NCBI GenBank assembly: GCA_963700885.1
Contig: CAVOZJ010000032.1
Location: 62,001 to 126,000, forward strand
Length of the DNA: 64,000 nt
DNA from: Anderseniella sp963700885
GTDB lineage: Bacteria; Pseudomonadota; Alphaproteobacteria; Rhizobiales; Aestuariivirgaceae
Reading direction: 5' to 3'
The notes under the pieces are model-generated. The model worked only from the letters and a program-made list of their open reading frames with translations, did not search any database and was not told the origin of the DNA. A program made the translations under genes and the position numbers. Positions 52,964-62,016 of the stretch are shown here, in pieces. Within the stretch, counting starts at the first letter, position 1. Every line of letters starts with the position of its first letter.

Positions 52964-54013
52964 ATGCTGACACGACTTGAAAAGCTTGCCTATACCGCAC
53001 GGCAGGGCGCCCGGGTTGCCTGGTATATGGGTCACGGACTGGCTGCCGGGCAGTTTCGCAAGACCAGGCCGGGTGTCCCGGAGGTTACCCGTGACAAACC
53101 CCGGCAAAAGGGACCCGGGATGGAACGCTTGCTGCGTGGTCTGGCTGCTGCTTTTCAACGGGACCTCGACAATGTGGCGGCAGGTTACTATCCGTTGCCG
53201 CGTGACGCAGACGGTTCGCCGGCACGCCTGCTCAAGACCTCCCGAGCGTTTCTAGCCGATGTTCCGGTTGCCGCCGAGCGCAAGGCAAACGGTGAAGGTA
53301 CAGAAGTTTTTACCGCTGACAAGGCGGAGGAACTGCCTGCGTACTTTCTGCAGAATTTTCACTATCAGACTGGTGGATACCTGACACGGGACAGCGCGGA
53401 AATCTACGATATGCAAACCGAAGTGCTATTTTCAGGCTCTACCAATGCAATGCGCCGCGAGTGTCTTGTCCCGCTGTCCGGTTTCATGAAAGGCCGTGAC
53501 CAGCGGAACACCACAATTGCCGACATTGCCTGTGGTACCGGCAGGTTCGGCCGCTTCATCAAGCAGTCCTATCCGCGCATTGACCTGACCCTGTCAGATT
53601 TGTCCGGCGCCTATCTGGACGAAGCCAGGCGGCACCTGAAGGACTACTCATCTGTCAGGTATGAAGTCGCAAACGCTGAAAAACTGCCATTTGCGGATGC
53701 ATCGCTGGACGTGGTTACATCCATTTACCTGTTTCACGAAGTGCCGCCCGGGGTCCGGCGCACCATCGCTGGAGAATTTACCCGGGTGCTGAAACCGGGC
53801 GGACGCCTGATTTTCATGGATTCACTGCAACTGGGAGATGTAGAAGGCTTTGACGGCATGCTGCAGTCTTTCCCGGTGAATTTTCACGAGCCGTATTATG
53901 GCAGCTACATCAAGGAAGACCTGGCCGGCATCTTTGGCGAAGCGGGCCTGAACCATTGCGAAAGCCGCCCGGTCTTTCTGTCAAAACTGGTGGTCTGCGA
54001 CAAACCGGACTAA
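52964..54013 (+). CDS. Class I SAM-dependent methyltransferase
   Basis: 349 residues. The SAM-binding motif I is IADIACGTGRFGRFIKQ in the middle, preceded by about 170 residues of family-specific helical sequence. DLTLSDLSGAYLDEARRHL, VANAEKLPFADASLDVVTSI and FTRVLKPGGRLIFMDSLQLG complete the Rossmann methyltransferase. The substrate is unknown; related proteins sit near ubiquinone or lipid genes. The ATG at 52964 (MLTRLEKLAYTAR) is preferred to a GTG at 52910. The stop codon lies at the boundary of the MITE-like element E2. Confidence 0.87.
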   Translation: MLTRLEKLAYTARQGARVAWYMGHGLAAGQFRKTRPGVPEVTRDKPRQKGPGMERLLRGLAAAFQRDLDNVAAGYYPLPRDADGSPARLLKTSRAFLADVPVAAERKANGEGTEVFTADKAEELPAYFLQNFHYQTGGYLTRDSAEIYDMQTEVLFSGSTNAMRRECLVPLSGFMKGRDQRNTTIADIACGTGRFGRFIKQSYPRIDLTLSDLSGAYLDEARRHLKDYSSVRYEVANAEKLPFADASLDVVTSIYLFHEVPPGVRRTIAGEFTRVLKPGGRLIFMDSLQLGDVEGFDGMLQSFPVNFHEPYYGSYIKEDLAGIFGEAGLNHCESRPVFLSKLVVCDKPD

Positions 54014-54277
54014 TACCAGACCTCAGTAACAGCGACCCATTTCACCGGAGCGATTTTTCCCGCCGGCAAGGCGCGTGTCGCGCCGTGGTACATGTACCAA
54101 AAGCGGCGCGCAACGTAGCTGGCGGGAAAAAGCGCCCGGCCCTTCGGGTGGGTCATAGCGGCCCATCGGGTGCGTTGCAATGCTTGCCCGATGCACCACA
54201 TCGCGCTGCGCAGCGCGCCTGCCCGAGTGAACCGCTATGATCCCATGAAATGGGTCGCTGTTACTGAGATCTGGTAT
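54013..54277. mobile_element. MITE-like element E2 with structured core
   Basis: 265 bp with 32-bp terminal inverted repeats (ATACCAGACCTCAGTAACAG... at 54013-54044; complement at 54246-54277; one mismatch). The interior holds an ~18-bp stem around TTTTTCCCGCC (54054-54064) and GGCGGGAAAAA (54121-54131), the palindrome TGGTACATGTACCA in its loop, a C(TTCG)G hairpin, CATCGGG/CCCGATG (54164-54170 with 54187-54193) and a GC-rich hairpin CGCGCTGCGCAGCGCG. It has no coding capacity. It sits between two convergent genes and touches both stop codons. Confidence 0.92.
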
Positions 54278-54995
54278 AACAGCCCAGTTCATCCGCCAGC
54301 TTGTTGAAATCATCCGCCACATGGTCCACGGAGCCCTTCGCAGCAGTGGCGGCGCCGGCGCCCTTGCCACGTTCGTCAGGCCTTGGAACATAGGCAGTGG
54401 CAAACCCGAGTTCAGCGGCAGCTTCCAGGTCGTCAAGATGTGCTGCGACCATCATGCACTCTTCCGGTTTGAGAGCCAGCGCGTCGGCTGAACCCAGGTA
54501 AGCCTGCGGGTGGGGCTTGTAGGCCTGGGCAACTTCGGCTCCCAGCACGACATCCCACGGCAGGCCTGCCCGTTTGGCCATGTTGGTTATCAGTGCAATG
54601 TTGCCATTGGAACATGGAGCAATGGTGTATCTGGTCTTCAGGCGGGTCAGCCCGGCTACGGCGTCAGGCCACGGATCAAGCCGGTGCCAGGCGGTAACCA
54701 GACGGTGCATGCTGTCTCCGGAAGGCACATCCAGACCATGCTGGGCAAAGATTTCGCGCAGGTTTTCCTCGTGCAGAATGTCCAGCCGGACAAAGCCGCG
54801 ATTGCCTTGACGTATGCGTTCCATCGCCGGTTGATAAAGCCCGCGCCAGCCATCGGCAATTGCCGGCCAGTCGGCCACGACATGATTGTCGGTTCCCCAG
54901 TCCGAGAGTTCGCGGACAATACCGGAACGCCAGTCAACGACGGTGCCGAACACGTCAAACAGCAGCGCCCTGACCTGGTATCCTGCGGTCGCCAT
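54261..54995 (-). CDS. Haloacid dehalogenase, type II (HAD superfamily)
   Basis: 244 residues. The nucleophile Asp is in VRALLFDVFGTVVDWRSGIV. Motif II-like residues are in YTIAPCSNGNIALITN, and the Lys is in VLGAEVAQAYKPHPQAYLG, followed by MMVAAHLDDLEAAAELGFAT. It removes halide from 2-haloacids or acts on a related substrate. The last residues (CYTRSQ) and the stop codon lie inside the right terminal repeat of element E2, so the original C-terminus has been altered by the insertion. It starts only 4 bp after the aroC gene ends. Confidence 0.9.
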   Translation of the reverse strand: MATAGYQVRALLFDVFGTVVDWRSGIVRELSDWGTDNHVVADWPAIADGWRGLYQPAMERIRQGNRGFVRLDILHEENLREIFAQHGLDVPSGDSMHRLVTAWHRLDPWPDAVAGLTRLKTRYTIAPCSNGNIALITNMAKRAGLPWDVVLGAEVAQAYKPHPQAYLGSADALALKPEECMMVAAHLDDLEAAAELGFATAYVPRPDERGKGAGAATAAKGSVDHVADDFNKLADELGCYTRSQ

Positions 54996-54998
54996 GGA

Positions 54999-56084
54999 TT
55001 ATCCGTTCTGCCCGCGATGACGCAGATAATGATCTGCCAGAACAATCGCCATCATGGCTTCTCCCACCGGCACAGCGCGAATGCCGACGCACGGATCATG
55101 GCGGCCCTTGGTGATGATATCGGTTTCCTCACCGGCTGTGGTAACTGTCTTGCGCGGCGTGAGAATCGAGGACGTGGGTTTGACGGCAAAGCGGCATACG
55201 ACATCCTGGCCACTTGATATGCCGCCGAGCACTCCGCCTGCATTGTTGGACAGAAACTCAGGTTTATTGCCCCTCATGCGGATCTCGTCGGCATTTTCCT
55301 CGCCGGTGATGGCGGCAGCTTCAAATCCATTTCCGATTTCAACACCTTTCACGGCATTGATGCTCATCATGGCAGATGCCAGGTCCTGGTCAAGTTTACC
55401 GTACACTGGCGCGCCCCAGCCGGCAGGCACGCCGGATGCGACAACTTCAATTACCGCACCACATGAAGAGCCTGCCTTGCGTATGCCGTCGAGGTAGGTT
55501 TCCCATTCACCGGCCGCCTGTGCATCCGGGCAGAAAAAAGGGTTTTCATGCACTTGGTCCCAATCCCACCTGCTGCGGTCAATTTTGTGCGGCCCCATCT
55601 GTACAAGGCCCGCGCGAATCTCGACCATCGGGATCACCTTGCGGGCAACAGCGCCGGCCGCCACCCGGGCAGCGGTTTCACGCGCAGACGATCTTCCACC
55701 GCCGCGATAGTCCCGTACGCCATACTTTTCCAGGTAGGTGAAGTCGGCATGGCCGGGGCGGAACTTGTCACGGATTTCCGAATAATCCTTCGACCTTTGA
55801 TCAACATTTTCAATCATCAGCGCAATCGGCGTGCCGGTAGTGACCTGGCACTGTGTGCGATCATCTTCGAACACGCCTGAAAGTATTCTGACCTGATCGG
55901 GTTCGCGGCGCTGGGTCGTGAAGCGCGACGTACCGGGTTTGCGCTTGTCGAGGAACGACTAAATCCCGGTTTCGCTGATTGCAAGGCCGGCCGGGCAGCC
56001 GTCAATGACACAGCCGAGCGCTGCCCCGTGCGATTCTCCGAACGTGGTAATGCGGAACAGATGACCGAACGAATTGTGTGACAT
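54999..56084 (-). pseudogene. aroC: Chorismate synthase with an in-frame amber codon
   Basis: Last common step of aromatic amino acid synthesis: EPSP to chorismate, with reduced FMN. The full-length frame from the ATG at 56084 would give 361 residues, the normal size: SHNSFGHLFRITTFGESHGA, ALGCVIDGCPAGLAISETGI, then TAG at codon 42 (55959-55961), and SFLDKRKPGTSRFTTQRREP straight after it. Family members usually have Gln there (CAG), so one C-to-T change explains it. Downstream, VEIRAGLVQMGPHKI, NNAGGVLGGISSGQ and KGRHDPCVG are intact. Possible explanations are sequence error, real nonsense mutation or suppression; reinitiation could make only a fragment lacking the FMN-site start. Confidence 0.9.
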
Positions 56085-56201
56085 GGCAATCGTATCCTTG
56101 GGTTCCGGCCCTGGTTGGCCGCCAAGTCTTATGCGCCGGACCGGGCTTCGTCAAACTGAATGGGTTCTGACCCTGGCCCGCGGCGGCTGATTGTTCACCT
56201 G

Positions 56202-56966
56202 TCAATGATCGGCGAAGCGCCAGCCGCCCGGTTGAGGGGCGGCAGAGACCGGGCTTTGAATCTCGCGCAACAGTTTCTTGCGAATTGCCCGTCGAAAATC
56301 GGCAAAACCGTTGGCTTTTTCAACGAAGGAACCGGCTCCGGTGATCACCTCGTCGCGGAAGTATTCATCCAGCGCCGGAAAGTTCTCCGACAGTATAGGC
56401 AGACCGTTTATGGTTATCCCGCCAGCCTGTGCAATCAGCTTTGCGTCCCGCACCATGATGCCCCTGGAAAAGGAAAACTCGGTTTCGATGCCATCTCCCG
56501 ATACATCGATAACCCGGCGCGAGCCATGGTGTGGGTTGGTGTCGAGCATGGAAATGGCCTCGTGCACCCCCGGGCCGCCACCGATGTTTACGGTCCGGTC
56601 CTCGCTCAACTGAAAGGTTTCAACGAGCCCGGCAAAAGCCTCGGCTGACCGCGTGCTGTCGAGCACAAACCAGCCGCTGTTGATCTTTGGAAAGGCAGCG
56701 TCTGACCACAACATCACCGAGACGGCTATCTGGCCGAAAGGTCCCGATGTAATGGCTGCCTGGATTGCAGGATCACGGAACGCGGCTGCAGTTCCTTCCA
56801 GCTGCAGGATGTATTCCGAGTTGCTGATACTGCCGGATGCATCCATGGCAAGCACCAGTTCAAGGTCCACCTGTTCCGAACGGGCAGGGGCCGAAATGCA
56901 CATGCTGGCGGCAGCAAGAATACTGCCGGCCAGCACTTTGAAGCGGTGTATCTCAGCCGGGCTCAT
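56202..56966 (-). CDS. DUF1194 (von Willebrand A-like) secreted protein
   Basis: About 254 residues with a signal-like segment (FKVLAGSILAAASMCISAPA) and a VWA-type fold. The MIDAS-like motif is LVLAMDASGSISNSEYILQL, and GSRRVIDVSGDGIETE and IMVRDAKLIAQAGGITINGL follow. DUF1194 proteins are widespread in Rhizobiales and lie near aroC in several. Role unknown. The start is taken at 56966; the frame opens at 57002. Confidence 0.87.
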   Translation of the reverse strand: MSPAEIHRFKVLAGSILAAASMCISAPARSEQVDLELVLAMDASGSISNSEYILQLEGTAAAFRDPAIQAAITSGPFGQIAVSVMLWSDAAFPKINSGWFVLDSTRSAEAFAGLVETFQLSEDRTVNIGGGPGVHEAISMLDTNPHHGSRRVIDVSGDGIETEFSFSRGIMVRDAKLIAQAGGITINGLPILSENFPALDEYFRDEVITGAGSFVEKANGFADFRRAIRKKLLREIQSPVSAAPQPGGWRFADH

Positions 56967-57022
56967 GAACGAAGTATCCGGGTCAACCGGCAGACGTGTC
57001 AAATGCCGTTGTTTTCAGGATT

Positions 57023-57655
57023 CTATGGCGCCTTTTTCTCTTTCAGGCGGCCGAAAACATGAATATCAAGGCGTTGACCGTCCGGCGCGAGCACCTCTTC
57101 CTTCAGGCAGCCCTCATATTTGAAGGAAGAAGTCATCAGTGAGTACAGGACCTTCTTGTTGCGGGAAGTCACCCGGAGCGTCATCTTGTCGATGTCACGC
57201 GTGGCAAAAAACGCATCAACCATGGGCCGGGCCGAATTCCTGAACACGCCCTTGCCCCACCATTGCCTGTTACCGACCACCGCCGTTATCACACCGCGCC
57301 GGTGCCGCAAATCGACATCAATCTGGTAGAATCCGATCAGTTGCATATCGGGCTTGACGAATATGCCAACGAGGTACTTCTTCAGATTGTCAAAAGTTCC
57401 AATGAATTTGGAAAGATCCTCTACTGACATGTTCAGTTTCGGGATGTTCATGCCGGCTACTACATCAGGATCGTTCATCCACCGGGTGAACTCCAGTGAT
57501 GCATCCGCGTGTCTGAGGGTGCGAAGATAATACTGGTCCAGTTCGAGCTGAAATGCCTTTCCCCGTGCAAAAGCCGGAACCCCAACTTCGGCCCTGCTGC
57601 GCATCTGGCGACGTGAGGCAGATCCAGTGGAACGGGTCTTGGGCATTTTTGGCAT
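57023..57655 (-). CDS. GNAT family acetyltransferase (RimJ/RimL-like)
   Basis: 210 residues. After a basic, Ser-rich lead (MPKMPKTRSTGSASRRQMRS) comes a GNAT domain: YYLRTLRHADASLEFTRWMN, LIGFYQIDVDLRHRRGVITA, VVGNRQWWGKGVFRNSARPM (acetyl-CoA loop) and MTLRVTSRNKKVLYSLMTSS. The RimJ/RimL-type layout suggests transfer to an amino group; substrate unknown. It is transcribed alone in this direction. Confidence 0.85.
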   Translation of the reverse strand: MPKMPKTRSTGSASRRQMRSRAEVGVPAFARGKAFQLELDQYYLRTLRHADASLEFTRWMNDPDVVAGMNIPKLNMSVEDLSKFIGTFDNLKKYLVGIFVKPDMQLIGFYQIDVDLRHRRGVITAVVGNRQWWGKGVFRNSARPMVDAFFATRDIDKMTLRVTSRNKKVLYSLMTSSFKYEGCLKEEVLAPDGQRLDIHVFGRLKEKKAP

Positions 57656-57763
57656 TGGCTCAGACGCACCTGATTATTTGGGCAGACGATAGTGTACAAG
57701 GTAGTGAATGGCCAGCGCCACACACGAAATCTGCGCCAACTTTATTTAATAAATCCGGGGCCA

Positions 57764-59015
57764 TTACTGGACAGCACTGACATTGACAGGGTGTCCGAGC
57801 TGGCGCCGCATGGAAATCCGCCACTGATATGGTCCCGGCTCAAGTCCGGAAGCCTCAAAGCGCAAATACTTGAGCAGGTTTGCCACCAGGGCTTTCAGTT
57901 CCAGCGTAGCGAACCGCGCGCCGCCGCAAACACGCGGACCGGCACTGAACGGAATCGCCCTCGCCGAACGTCCGCTCCTCAGGCTGGCGCGGTAGAAGGA
58001 GAACACATCCGGTTCAGTCCAGGTTCCGGGGTCACGATGAACGCCAACGACAGACACAAAGATGAGGTCGCCGGGCTCAACGCTGAGAGAATCGATCTCA
58101 TCCGGTGAAACTGCGTGACGCGCCAGCATGGGAATGGGTGGATAGAGTCGCAACGTCTCCTCTATGAACCCGTTCAGCAATGGCAACCGGTTGAGAACAC
58201 CCGGATCATTGAGCTGATCGTCCTCAATATTGCGGATTTCCTCTCGCACAGCTTCCTGGGCGTCCGGATTTTCCGCCAGTGCATGACAACACCACCCCAG
58301 GGCGGCAGCCGAAGTGTCGGAACCCGCTGAAAACATCAGCAACAGCTCGTGATGGAACCGCAAATCGGGTTCCTTGCAGCGGTCCGCGCGATCAAGCGCG
58401 GTGAGAAGGTTGTCTCCGTCCGGCAGGTTGCTTCGGACAGAATCCAGACGCCCCAGCATCCGCTGGCGAACATTTGCCAGTTCCCCGGTCTTGTGCAGAT
58501 TGATGTTTGATTTGCGAGTTGCGTCCCGAAAACGCATAGGACGCGGCATAATCCAGCATGACATGCAGATCAGCAGCAAATTCCTCAGCTTCGCCGGACA
58601 GGCGGCCATTCAGAAGGCTGTCTGCCAAAATCCTGATGGTTGCGACATCAAGAGAAAATTGATCAAGGCGGCCGTTCCTGGCCGTGCTAAGCAGATGCCC
58701 GGCCAGTGACTCCGCACGCTGTGCCGAAATCCCGGTAAGGCGGCTTGCATCAAACCTGGCCAGGTAAGGCTGGCTGACCTTTTCCCTCCGGCGCCAGTCC
58801 TGGCCATCTTCGGTAAGGCGGGTTCGCCCGAACACCTGCTGGAATGACCATAATTCTTTACGGTAGTTGTTCGCGTTGCGGCGCAGTACCTGGTTTGCCC
58901 CTTTGAGGGTCTGCACGACGATGACCCGGCGTCCGGCATGGTTGTGCTCAAAAGTCTTCCCGCCATGCGTATGTGCAGACTCATAGAGGAAACTGCACAG
59001 GTCAAAAGCTGTCAT
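57764..59015 (-). pseudogene. Cytochrome P450 with a single frameshift
   Basis: Two frames together make one P450. The N-terminal part from 59015 (MTAFDLCSFLYESA) runs through NYRKELWSFQQVFGRTRLTE to MLDYAASYAF. The C-terminal part has the I-helix FSAGSDTSAAALGWCCHALA, the ExxR helix GFIEETLRLYPPIPML and the haem loop IPFSAGPRVCGGARFATLEL with the Cys ligand. They join as YAFRDATRKSNINLHKTG if one A is removed from the AAAA run at 58529-58532. About 416 residues when repaired. An ACP gene lies upstream on the same strand, 44 bp away, so an acyl-ACP substrate is possible, as with P450BioI. Confidence 0.88.
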
Positions 59016-59059
59016 ACCAACCTGCGATGAGTGATGTTCGACGCTGCAGTCATCTTTCC

Positions 59060-59296
59060 TTAGCCGTGAGCCATACTGTCAAGCAAAGCCGCAAGATCCG
59101 CGACAGTCACAACGCCCATGGCCTTTGAAACATCCAGATCCTGTCCCGTCGTTTCCTCGATTTCCAGCGCGATCGTCTCAAATGCCAGGCTGTCCATGCC
59201 TTCCATTTCCAGCAACCGGTCATCGGGCTGTATATCGTCCGCTGGTATGAACAGCGCCTTTGAAAGTATCTGCCTTGCTCGTCCCAGGCTGTCCAT
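59060..59296 (-). CDS. Acyl carrier protein
   Basis: 78-residue ACP. The phosphopantetheine Ser36 lies in the DSL motif (LLEMEGMDSLAFETIALEIE), with acidic helices flanking it. It starts MDSLGRARQILSKALFIPAD. It is not the fatty-acid acpP type (the usual GADSLDT is GMDSLAF), so it is probably a dedicated carrier. Adjacent to the P450 in the same orientation, suggesting a two-gene unit working on a carrier-bound acyl or aminoacyl group. Confidence 0.9.
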   Translation of the reverse strand: MDSLGRARQILSKALFIPADDIQPDDRLLEMEGMDSLAFETIALEIEETTGQDLDVSKAMGVVTVADLAALLDSMAHG

Positions 59297-59483
59297 TCAC
59301 TTACCTCAATCAAGTATCTACTCGCAACATTCCGAACCTGCAAGTTTCTCAAAACACCTCGGCCGTTCGGAGGAAACCTTGTACGGCAAGCCAAGACCGA
59401 AGACAATGATTGCCCTTTAGTGTCAGCGTCGTTTTCTGGAGCAAGGTCTGCTCATGTCAATTCAGGAAGCGAACCTGCAACAC

Positions 59484-59514
59484 AAAAAAGGAGGCGGGAA
59501 TTTCACCCGCCTCC
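59484..59514 (-). terminator. Rho-independent terminator after the Omp gene
   Basis: On the minus strand GGAGGCGGG (59514-59506) pairs with CCCGCCTCC (59498-59490) around a seven-base loop, and TTTTTT follows at 59489-59484. It lies about 30 bp downstream of the outer-membrane protein stop codon. Confidence 0.88.
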
Positions 59515-59544
59515 TGCCAGAAATTGTGACCTAGTGATCCTTGA

Positions 59545-60357
59545 TCAATACACGGGACCAGTCCAGAACCGCCACGCTACTGATGCCGTAACTGTCTGAA
59601 TGTTGGAGTCAACCCAAGCCTTCGCCCCCGGCTCTTCGTTATCAATGTCACCAAATTCAAAGATCGTCTTTCTGTCCAGATCAATATACCTGTATTCAAG
59701 CTTGGCTGTAATGCTTTCAGACAACTTGGTTTCGATGCCGCCACCGAATGTCAGGCCACCCTGCGACCAGCCATACTTGTATGAATTTGAACAGTCTCCT
59801 TCACAATCATAGTTCTCGAAACCAAATTTCGCATCGAAGTCAACCTCGGTGTAGCCAATGAGGGCGTATAACAGGGTGTCGGGATTTGCCAGATAACCGG
59901 CACGACCACCGACAAACCACATGCTGTCAGCTTTCAACTTGTAATAAACTTCGCCCGGACCAATACAGCCGCCACCCAAGCAGGCATAACCTTCGGCGCT
60001 AGCGGATGATTCGATGTCCGAAAAGGTGTAATCGCCAAAAATGCCAACCAGGAATTTGTCACCCACCTGAAAGTCAAAACCGGCGCCAACCTGACCCATC
60101 CAGCCTTCACCACCGATACCACTGAGGTCAGCCTTGCCCGCAACGTAGAAATCTTCTCCGCCCGGGAGAAAGGCCTCTGCTCCAAGTTCGTGGTTGACAA
60201 AACCATAACCAATACCGGCGCCAACCCAGAAACCCGTCCAGGTCGAAACCGGGGCCGGTGGTGGTGCAAAATCTGCCGCTGATGCAAATGTCGTGCTGCC
60301 GGCAATCATTGCGCCTGCTGCGATACCCGCAACTAAAAACTTTTTAAACCCCTGCAT
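59545..60357 (-). CDS. Outer-membrane beta-barrel protein (Omp25/Omp31-type)
   Basis: 270 residues. Signal peptide FLVAGIAAGAMIAGSTTFAS, cleavage near ASA-ADF, then the typical Pro-rich start APPPAPVSTWTGFWVGAGIG. Alternating hydrophobic strands follow, for example FLVGIFGDYTFSDIES, GGRAGYLANPDTLLYALIGY and GGIETKLSESITAKLEYRYI. The protein ends in an aromatic strand, VTASVAWRFW. Start at 60357 with AAGGGAA upstream; the frame opens at 60411. It is a major porin-like surface protein class in Rhizobiales, and the strong terminator fits high expression. Confidence 0.9.
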   Translation of the reverse strand: MQGFKKFLVAGIAAGAMIAGSTTFASAADFAPPPAPVSTWTGFWVGAGIGYGFVNHELGAEAFLPGGEDFYVAGKADLSGIGGEGWMGQVGAGFDFQVGDKFLVGIFGDYTFSDIESSASAEGYACLGGGCIGPGEVYYKLKADSMWFVGGRAGYLANPDTLLYALIGYTEVDFDAKFGFENYDCEGDCSNSYKYGWSQGGLTFGGGIETKLSESITAKLEYRYIDLDRKTIFEFGDIDNEEPGAKAWVDSNIQTVTASVAWRFWTGPVY

Positions 60358-60582
60358 GTCCAAGTTCCCTTCTTTTACTGACAGCAATTTTTCGAAACAG
60401 TTGATTCCCAACGTCGGGGAAAGCTAACAATCCGCAGACTGAATTGAAAGTAAATAGAACCTTAATTTCACCGGTTTTGTGATTTTTTTGAAAAGTGTGA
60501 CATTTCTGCCACACCTGTGAAGAGAACGTCCGGCGGGTCCGGGCGTGGCGGCATGATGAATTATCAAGCAGTGTAGGCCTGT

Positions 60583-61182
60583 TTAGGCCGGTTTTGCGCC
60601 AAACCATTCAATCTCACCATTCTTCAGACGATAGAATTTCCATTGTGGATTATTCAGTCCCGGAATCTCCGCAACCGGCAGATTCAGCGCCAGCCCGCGA
60701 ACGATTCGGCTGATTCCACCGTGGGCGACGGCAATTGTCGGTCGTGTCAGGCTTTTCAACCAGTCATGCACCCGCACCGTGGCGTCAGCATAGCTTTCGC
60801 CACCGTGCGGCCTGAACGCATGGTAGCCTTCAGGATCTTTTTCAGGATCAAGCCCCCTGGCATTCAGCTCCGGCCATCTGGCGCCTTCCAGTTCGCCGAA
60901 ATCAAGCTCGATCAGCCTGTCGTCGATGGCGACGTCAGACCAGTTGAGACCATAGGTATCGACAATGTACTGCATGGTCTGGCGTGGGCGTTGCAGCGGG
61001 CTGACGTAGAGGTCAAAATCGTCCAGACAGTCATGCAGGCCGTAAAGCGTCCGGGCTACGGCACTGGCCTGTGCATGGCCGGTCTTGTTGAGGGGAATAT
61101 CTGTCTGGCCCTGTATCCGTCTTTCCCGGTTCCAGTCAGTTTCACCATGCCGGATAAACCATATCTCGGGCAGTGAACCCAT
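60583..61182 (-). CDS. Histidine phosphatase family protein (phosphoglycerate mutase-like)
   Basis: 199 residues. The phosphohistidine motif is IWFIRHGETDWNRERRIQGQ at the start, with LYVSPLQRPRQTM, LIELDFGELEGARWPE (acidic Glu) and IAVAHGGISRIVRGL (second His) following. Substrate unknown; co-factor-independent 3-phosphoglycerate mutase activity is not implied. It is 6 bp downstream of the fabI 3' end on the same strand, a gene order seen in Rhizobiales. Confidence 0.9.
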   Translation of the reverse strand: MGSLPEIWFIRHGETDWNRERRIQGQTDIPLNKTGHAQASAVARTLYGLHDCLDDFDLYVSPLQRPRQTMQYIVDTYGLNWSDVAIDDRLIELDFGELEGARWPELNARGLDPEKDPEGYHAFRPHGGESYADATVRVHDWLKSLTRPTIAVAHGGISRIVRGLALNLPVAEIPGLNNPQWKFYRLKNGEIEWFGAKPA

Positions 61183-61188
61183 GCTTGT

Positions 61189-62016
61189 CTAGTCACTCTG
61201 CTCAAGGCTCATGTCGGGTGCGTACGGGTTTTTCATGCCGACGACATGATAACCGGAATCGACATGGTGAATTTCACCCGTTACCCCACGGCTCATGTCG
61301 GACAGGAGATAGAGGCGCCGGTTGTCCAACCTCCTCAATGGTGACGTCCGGCGCATGCGGCGAATTGTTTCGTTCCACTTCAGGATATAGCGGAAATCGC
61401 CAATGCCGGACGCTGCCAGGGTCTTGATCGGACCGGCGGAAATGGCGTTGACGCGAATGTTCTTCTCGCCCAGATCAACCGCAAGATAGCGTACGGATGC
61501 CTCAAGCGCTGCCTTGGCGACACCCATGACATTGTAGTGCGGCATCCACTTTTTCAGCACCGTAATAGGTCAATCGTCAGCAGCGACCCGCCATCGCTCA
61601 TCAGCTTTTCAGCCCGCTGGGCAAGCGGCGGTGAACGAATAGACGGAAATGTTCAGCGACATTGTTGAAATTGCCTGAGGTTGTGTCGACATAACGCCCG
61701 GTCAGTTCGTTCTTGTCGGCAAAAGCGATCGCATGCACCACAAAGTCCAGCTTGCCCCAGCGTTTTTCAAGTTCACTGCAAATACCGCGTCCATGGATGC
61801 AGCATCTGTCACGTCGCAGGGCAGTACGATGCCGGACCCGAGCTCTGCTGCCAATGGCCTGACGCGCTTTCCCAGCGCGTCGCCCTGGTAGGTGAATGCC
61901 AGTTCTGCGCCGTGACTGTGTGCCGCCTTCGCAATGCCCCACGCAATGGAGCGATTGTTGGCAACCCCCATCACAAGCCCGCGCTTGCCGGCCATGATTG
62001 ATCCCGCCTGGGTCAT
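61189..62016 (-). pseudogene. fabI: Enoyl-ACP reductase FabI, interrupted by several frameshifts
   Basis: NADH-dependent last step of fatty-acid elongation. The segments are in three frames but in the right order. MTQAGSIMAGKRGLVMGVAN, RSIAWGIAKAAHSHGAELAF and TYQGDALGKRVRPLA come first (62016-61780). WGKLDFVVHAIAFADKNELT (about 61765) is next. SLNISVYSFTAA and MSDGGSLLT are in another frame, and MPHYNVMGVAKAALEASVRY to the end (DMSLEQSD) is in a third. Single-base insertions or deletions are needed near 61775, 61665, 61620, 61568 and 61548, and more between 61310 and 61375. Repaired length about 275, normal. The active Tyr and Lys lie in the broken stretch. The conserved pieces are otherwise undamaged, which points to sequence error or very recent decay. 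Confidence 0.85.

Noticed and set aside
54023..54436. Minus-strand frame covering element E2 and the end of the HAD gene
   Set aside because: It lies in a different frame from the HAD protein and crosses the hairpin-rich mobile element; no protein features.
55817..56125. Open frame over the first part of aroC that has no stop codon
   Set aside because: It is in another frame and its translation does not resemble chorismate synthase; the conserved N-terminus is in the frame with the amber codon.
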